Below, piece after piece: positions 57,701-64,000 of a stretch of 64,000 nucleotides of DNA; the first letter of the stretch is position 1; each line of letters starts with the position of its first letter. Where the stretch lies: positions 2,030,001 to 2,094,000 of the forward strand of contig JAVHKY010000008.1 of assembly GCA_035079385.1 (NCBI GenBank), in the 5' to 3' direction. The translations under genes and the position numbers were made by a program. Source of the stretch: Aspidiotus rigidus. Its lineage: Eukaryota; Arthropoda; Insecta; Hemiptera; Diaspididae. The notes beneath the pieces are model-generated. The model saw only the letters and a list, made by a program, of their open reading frames with translations. It had not been told where the DNA came from and did not search any database.

Positions 57701-59797
57701 TACTACGGTCCTCTAATTTTCTCAACATGGTGCAAATAAGGAACTTAAATAGATATTCCCAACTGATAATTTTCCTCCGTTTAAACTCAAAATTACCTCA
57801 TCTCAACTAGTAGGACTAGTAGTACTTGTGATAATAAATAATATGGACGCTAGTAACGCTGCTGGTGGAGATTAGGCAATTTTGAGTTTGGAACGGGAGA
57901 AAATTATCAGTTGGGGGCCTATGTCAGTTCCTTAGAACAACTTTTGATCCTCTCAATCCCTCAATAACACTCGTTCAGTCAAAAGATCCTCGATCCCCTA
58001 GTCCTCTTCAGTTCGTTCCTGACGCCTTGGAAAAATGGTCGTAGCATGACTAAGAATTGAGAACACCCGCCCAACTCACTCCTTCCTTCTCATTGGGCTC
58101 TCCACTCCCCCCTCGAACCAATACTGTCATGTTGAGGAATCATCTATTTTTTTTCATTACCTAACTAGTAAACCTTTAAAAATCACCTCACGTCAACAAC
58201 ACCATTACTTCAATTTACTTCTTTCCGAGCTAACATTCTCCAATGTTGTTGAATAGCTAATAATTGAAGAAAAAAAAAAAAAAAAATGAAATAAAGAAAG
58301 AAAAACAAACTATGAAATCATGTCCCATGTACTTCAGTTTATTTTCAGCATCAAAGTTAACTGGGAATTTGAGTGCCCACAGCGTGTCGAAAGAAATAAA
58401 AAACAAAACATGGATCTGATCGTTTACGTTTTCGTTGATCAAATACTCACAAGAAATTCTTCTTCGAAATACAATGTAAATACGTGTAGTGTACACATCA
58501 CATAAAAATTTAATAATAAAAATATTCGATCGTACAGGTACTGGAAAAGAATAATGATACAAAATAATAAATCATGCAAGTTCTCATTTTATTAGTAAGT
58601 ATTTGAAATTATTAGGTACCTATGTTATAATCAACTTGGAATGATGCATAACAAGGAAAAAAACTGTTAATCGGTTTTGAAGAATAGACCCGTGATTTTT
58701 CTTAGTCTTTATATTACTTCTGAAAACGCACCTATCTTTCAGTTCTCTTCACAGGTGTGTCTATATGTTTTGACCAAGTTCAAAAATTCTATCAAAATAT
58801 TCCGAGTTGATTTTTTCCCCACTTCTTGGCGAAATACGAACGAAAATATGAATTTGTATACGCAAAAATAATTTATTTTACTCTGTATAAAATAAACAAC
58901 AAAATAATAAGTAGGTAGCGTGTCAATAAGTATGAAAACTAATAAATAAATTAATGCGAATTATATATAAAAAAAAAAAAAAAACAATCCTCTGGCAATT
59001 TAGGGTCGCCAATATCCTCTTTCACATTCATAAATATAAAAAAATACTGCTGTTGGAGGAAAAAAAAAAAAAAAAAAAACATCACAAAAGGTGGTACAAA
59101 AATTTTTTCTATCCTCGTTCAAAAGTACTCGACTTTTTTTTCATGTGTGACCAAAAAAACAACATCACTTTGTTGCCTCATTATGCAAAAATACAGTTGA
59201 TGTTCAATTATACGAGAACTACGTCCGAAGAAAGGAAATAACAACGAGAAAAATACTGCAATTGCGATAAATTCATAACAAAAATACGACTACATATTAT
59301 AATTATCTTTTTATCATTTATCAATATCACACGTCTACGCTATTTAAGTTCTGAGATGGTAAATAAGAAAGAGTACTCTTTACCCTGTATACCGCGCTTA
59401 CGAAAGAATACACATGCGTAGCTCTCGAAAGGTTATAAATCTAATAAAGACAACCTTCGAATATTCAACTTTATAATTAAAATTATGAAACTCGATCTCC
59501 GTAAACACATAAATTACCACCTTATATCGAGAACATTAGAATAAAAAACAATAAATTTCTTCGCCACGCGTTATTTCCAAACATAATGAAAATCTTATTC
59601 GATCGAAAGTGGTCACTTCCTTCTTGGATGCCTGAATTATAATTCGTGACACGGCAGAATGCATTTTTCTCGCGTAAGTTTCTTTTCAAAAGAATACTCG
59701 AATAATTTCGGAAAAATTATGCGTAGAGGGCCTGGTAATACTACTCCCTCACTCTGCATACCCACCGTTATAGGAGATCCATAATATCGACTGCTGT
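57700..59797. other. Intergenic region, no gene recognised
   Basis: AT-rich with A runs at 58266-58286, 58970-58984 and 59061-59080. An inverted repeat is suggested by ccaactgataattttcctccgtttaaactc (57758 on) and gagtttggaacgggagaaaattatcagttgg (57885-57916), bracketing a probable MITE of about 155 bp (57760-57916). The right end is the presumed 3'UTR of the Fuseless-like gene. Confidence 0.5.
57760..57916. mobile_element. Short inverted-repeat element (putative MITE)
   Basis: CCCAACTGATAATTTTCTCC-type ends face each other (cccaactgataattttcc at 57757 and ggagaaaattatcagttggg at 57897-57916), with tcaaaattacct / aggcaattttga mirrored just inside. No TSD assessed. Interior about 80 bp. Confidence 0.5.
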
Positions 59798-62700
59798 TCA
59801 ATTGATCCGCAACTCATTCATACCCTTCTCTGATACTGTCGCGACTGTGTTCATTAATACTGGTTTAATCTGCGACTGCAGTTTGGAATGATCGATCGGA
59901 CTGCTACTAATCCTTTCGATGGGTGCGCTCTCCATATCCTGATCAATGTACTTGGTCACTTGATCGTGATTGATGGTGTTTTCTTCATTTTCGAGACCGA
60001 TACTTCGTCGCTTAAAATCAACATCATGGAGCTGAGCTATAGCTTTGTTTTTCTGTTTTTCCTATAAGAAAAATGTGGACGTTAAAAACTTGAAAAAGTT
60101 TTCCAAGATAAGTTAAGCTTTCCGACGAGGACAAAGGCTCCGACCTAGCTTGGGTACTCGCAAAAAGGCCATGTCCGTTCGGCAAACCGTGATTTTGATC
60201 ACGATCAAAAGGAGGATTTCAGAAAATTTTAACGAGACTTACAAATGTTGACTTTCGAGTTGTTAGATACGAACAGGGAAATTTGATAGAACTTTGCTGG
60301 TCGGCTAAATAAAAATGAAAATAATTTGGATAAAAAAAAAAATTGGGAAAATTTCTATTTTTTAATGATTGATCCAGACGGCATGTCAAAATCGAATTAG
60401 AAAAGCTTCCCATAAGACACTAAGACAGCTCCACGCCTCAATTACCTAACGTGGTTAATGAAAGCGATCCCGCGAGAAACGAAAAAAATAAACTAGGAGT
60501 TTTTTTTCTCACTGGGGTGAAGAAAATATATTTTCAAAAAGTATCTGCGTTCGGATGATCTTGACGAACTCATAAGGAACTTGAAAAAAATACACTATGG
60601 GTCGTGGGTTCCTCACTGCCATTAATTGTCCCTGATGCATTATAAGCCTGTAACTTCATATTTCTTCTTACAAGATTGTTTATCCCCCTCCCCGGGAGAT
60701 TATTAAATTACGTCAACATTTTACCTGAAATCGCAATCGAAAATAATAACATGGAAATTCTACACACTCTTCCACGTTTTCTCCAGCGTCGATGTACACG
60801 CCTCGTACCAGCAACGTGTTCGACGCATTAAATATGACTAGAATGAAGAAGCTCAAAAAATGCAACAGTATACAATTCCTTAAAGAATTTTCTGCAAAAC
60901 AAAAAGAAAGAAATCGGTAAAAAGGGTCGATCATTACAGGATTTAATATTCAAGTACTGAGTCTTTCTAGAAGGCTTTAGAACGGCAACAAAGTGGCTAG
61001 GGAACAGGAAAAACTTTAGAGTAGCTATCTCAGCAATAGAATAAGATTTTCAAAAGTTGATAAGAAATTTTGTCCGACATAATAAGTGACGCTTGTTATC
61101 TAGAATGTGAAAAATCTTACATTCATTTTCAAATTCTAGTAATCGAAGAGAATTATTGGCAAAGGTCGACTTCAGCTGAGGACATTGATCACTAAGCTGT
61201 GGTACTTGGATGAAAGAATTTCATTCGATTATATTTTCGCGATTAATAATAAATTGATAAATATTGTATTATAACGAACCTAGATCGGTATGTACTTCAA
61301 GTAAAATCCAAATACCACGCCAAATATTTACCGTTCCACAAAAGGAGATGACAACGTAAATATCTAAAATGACTAATTGTCTCCATCCATCTTCTCTCCT
61401 TATCAGCCATTTCATTAATGACTGCGATACGAATGTAGCAAATACTATTAGGTAACCAATTGCCTGAAGAATATTAACGCTTAAAATTACAATTTTAAAT
61501 TTACGCAGGAGACAATGGTAGAGTCAAGAAGATGACACAATCATATATAGCTACACTACCACACAATTTGCTCTAAGAAAACAGATAGGATACAATAAGA
61601 CTGTAAATGATGGATGTGGACTCAGCACACGTTGGACCGCAAATCTACTGGAAGAGCTTCAAAACTGGAAAGACTTCTGGTGCCGTTATAGTATACGCTC
61701 TGATATCCGCCATAAAAGTTTGTTATAGGTGATCAGAGCTCACAACCAAGCTGTCGAGCCTTTGTGGCTGGATACCAAAATTAAAATATTGAAAAATATG
61801 AGAGATGTTCGACTATCAACCTTTCAGTCTCATGTAGATGACTATTACTAGTAAGGCTCCTGGCAGCCAGAACGACATACTCCTAACATCACCATTCACA
61901 ATAATTATGACAAAAATATTTCATATCCTCTACTTTCACAAGACTGTTACTATGGACAGTTGCTTTTTTTTAGAAGACAATACAAGGTAAGCTGGCCTCC
62001 TCGCCTCACGGGCTTACACACCATTACACACAAACAGAGAGCATACAATAACAGCACCAACATTTACTTTCATAAATGCTCAACTAATGTTCATATTTCC
62101 AAATACTAGGCCATTAAAACACTGAATTTGAAATTCAGGTCGGCTGCGAGCTCAAAGAATCTTAACCTTTCACTATAATTTCTCGCGGTCTTCTGCCAAG
62201 GAGTAACATTCATTTTTTTCAGAGAAGTACAATTCCATTATTTTGTATTCAAGAAGAATGCATATTTTAATTGACCAGCGTTTCACTTACTAGAGAAATC
62301 CATCCTGATAACTCATATTCTTCAGGGTAGATTGCTTGATCCAGTAAACACCAGGCACCGCGCCATACTAGGATCACCAACGTTCCAACGATAAAAACAC
62401 TAAAAATACTATCAAGTACATACAATAGCTTGTTCTTCTTCCACTGCGGAAAAAAGAAAAAAAAAATTATTGATAGTCAGAGTACATCTTTCAGCATTCA
62501 AAGGTATTACGTATTTTGTAGATAGCTTATTGTCATAGTTTTCTCCTAATTATCTGGATCATAATATCTGATGTTTCTTCTTCAGAATACCACTTTTGAA
62601 ATAAAATGAGAGATGAATCAAACTTCTCTCCACTTTGGAGGTTCCAATGGGAGATTCCTGCCGTACAAAGTGTAATTGACGTATATCCAAATCGTGATCC

Positions 62701-64000
62701 AAATCGACAATCGGGAAGAAAAATAAGATTAATACGGCTAATTGAGATGTAAATATATGTGTTACTGGAACGATTTTCCAACAAGAAATCCAATTATCAC
62801 ACCAGTTTTCCGATACAAGCATCCCTCCTTCCAATGTTAGCGTTTCTGGATTATGGTTTGGTATATCCAACGTTTATTTCAACACAATTCAGAGTAGTGT
62901 GTTCATCCCACTTGAAACAAAGCTCCAATTTTCTAGATCTGAATTTTTCCCTGTTATTCCATCAATGAAGTAATAGTAGTACGATTCACACACTCGCACC
63001 AATCGTCCAAAAGATACAGTTTGCCTGATCGTCGATTTGGATCTACGTCAATTTAACTTTGTTACGACAGATTCTCGCACAAATGCACAATTAGTTTTTC
63101 TTGAAACTACGTATCAGCCACGTATAATCATGAAGAGCTAAGTTCCAAAAGGTACCATCTCCGAATTAAAATACAAAAGTAGCGCAACCTAGTGTAGAGA
63201 GTGGTTCCCCACATCCTATCCAACAAATCAATGATCCATAGAATAAGGTCTATCGCATGTACGCAAAAGGTCTCTTCCTCAAAACTGTTGGGTTGTCGCT
63301 TGGCCGGCTTTCACAAATCAAACTCAGTTCAATCGCAGATTTGTAGGGCTGGTTGCAATTCTAAGATTTTTTTGATTTCAATTTACCAAAAATTATAAAA
63401 TTGAGATTATACCTTTTGGAAACTGGAAATTGGCTCTTTATTATTTTTATATGATGATGTACTGATATTATTTCAGTATTTACCACCTTTCCCCTCTATT
63501 TTTAAGGGAGGTACCGACGGATATCATATTCATAAATCAAGGAAATCTTAATACTCATCTAGGTATCTACTACCTATACTGGACTAATTTGTTTGGAGTA
63601 CATACTTACATGATGCGACAATTGAAACAGAGTTGGCACATCACAGTAGCCTTGCTTTACGTCGCGAATGATAGCGAATGGAGAACTCGTAATACTGCGG
63701 ACTGTTTTAGAAAGAGCTAAACCAATATACGATACAATTACGATCGTTACAGTAATATACACATTAGATCCCGTGAAGTAGTCAATTGCTTTCCATATTC
63801 CGAACCACGAACCCACACTGGCTATTCCGAATATTTCCGTATACAAACGTGAACAGATGAAATATAAGTACCTATTGCCGATATATTCTGTAAGTACCAC
63901 CTAATAGAATAATTAGAAAGAAAGTTTACTAGCCACACGATAAATAGGTACTCCGTTAAAAATGCTACACTTCATGTAGCATTTCAGGCTGATTTTAATC
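59798..64000 (-). CDS. Fuseless-like multipass membrane protein, 3' part (runs off the right edge)
   Basis: Five exons on the minus strand: 63900-63610, 62443-62291, 61463-61280, 60891-60725 and 60061-59798 (TGA). All junctions are GT-AG and phases agree; 1059 nt, 352 residues, N terminus outside the window. Hydrophobic membrane segments are evident (VYITVTIVIVSYIGLAL, IFSVFIVGTLVILVW, AIGYLIVFATF, VILDIYVVISFCG, CILLHFLSFFILVIF). Three related motifs recur, one per exon: WFGIWKAIDYFTG, VWRGAWCLLDQ and IWRGIWILLEV, an internal-repeat pattern I associate with the Fuseless family, which in Drosophila is needed at presynaptic terminals. Exon 4 adds NTLLVRGVYIDAGENVEEC. The last 88 codons are hydrophilic and cytosolic-looking (KRRSIGLENEENT). 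Membrane topology is certain; the family name is from memory and less so. Confidence 0.5.
61470..62280. other. Intron between Fuseless-like exons 2 and 3 of the visible part
   Basis: Plus-strand text at 61600-61860 (for example KILKNMRDVRLSTFQSHVDDYY in one frame) reads like a decayed coding fragment but was not identified. No inverted ends were found. Confidence 0.5.

Noticed and set aside
1..64000. CRISPR arrays, bacterial operons or plasmid features
   Set aside because: No regularly spaced direct repeats with unique spacers; genes are intron-containing and eukaryotic.

Overview
This is a 64 kb piece of an AT-rich animal nuclear genome, almost certainly an arthropod and probably an insect. 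Evidence: short GT-AG introns (67-80 bp) beside multi-kilobase introns full of repeats; orthologues of animal chromatin proteins (ubinuclein, menin); a fatty acyl-CoA reductase; a multipass protein resembling the arthropod synaptic protein Fuseless; Penelope-like elements; and a nuclear copy of AT-rich mitochondrial DNA with insect-like strand polarity. I suspect a hemipteran but cannot prove it. No operons, CRISPR arrays or credible intact tRNA/rRNA genes were seen.

Layout. 1-6697 (-): 5' half of an ubinuclein/yemanuclein gene with a 6.2 kb first intron carrying hAT-like MITEs and a CpG-richer block. 6.7-11.8 kb: intergenic, crowded with MITEs and fold-back elements, several with readable target-site duplications. 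11834-14237 (+): complete five-exon menin gene. 17465-20511 (-): complete three-exon acylphosphatase gene whose exons are all too short to stand out as ORFs; the position of the family's catalytic Arg is Thr. 22.3-25.8 kb (+): two head-to-tail Penelope-like elements, the first with a long open RT + GIY-YIG frame; both end in hammerhead-ribozyme-like motifs. 30.4-32.2 kb: a numt joining cox1 (+) and nad4 (-). 34128-49388 (+): seven-exon fatty acyl-CoA reductase. Its third intron holds a 4.1 kb structure with ~405 bp inverted arms enclosing a LINE whose 5' half is inverted relative to its 3' half. 50-57.7 kb: a graveyard of RNase H-bearing LINE fragments, tRNA-like SINE copies and a minisatellite-like dispersed repeat, with one small secreted-protein gene (55187-55977, +) of unknown family. 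59798 to beyond 64000 (-): 3' part of a Fuseless-like multipass membrane protein gene.

The genes are independent eukaryotic transcription units: HIRA-complex H3.3 deposition (ubinuclein), MLL/COMPASS scaffolding (menin), acyl-phosphate metabolism, fatty-alcohol synthesis for wax, hydrocarbon or pheromone pathways (FAR), and presynaptic function (Fuseless). They do not form a pathway. The less ordinary biology is in the mobile DNA: hammerhead-like motifs at Penelope-element ends, a twin-priming-like LINE within inverted arms, a chimeric numt, and a repeat family combining CAGGGAACCTG palindromes, TGACGTCA palindromes and GGAGGGGGACTT-type tandem units. Coordinates of exons were derived by hand from splice sites, reading phase and family similarity recalled from knowledge; no database search was run. 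[Form note: the original answer gave no confidence values; the uniform 0.5 in every feature is a placeholder required by the schema, not an estimate.]
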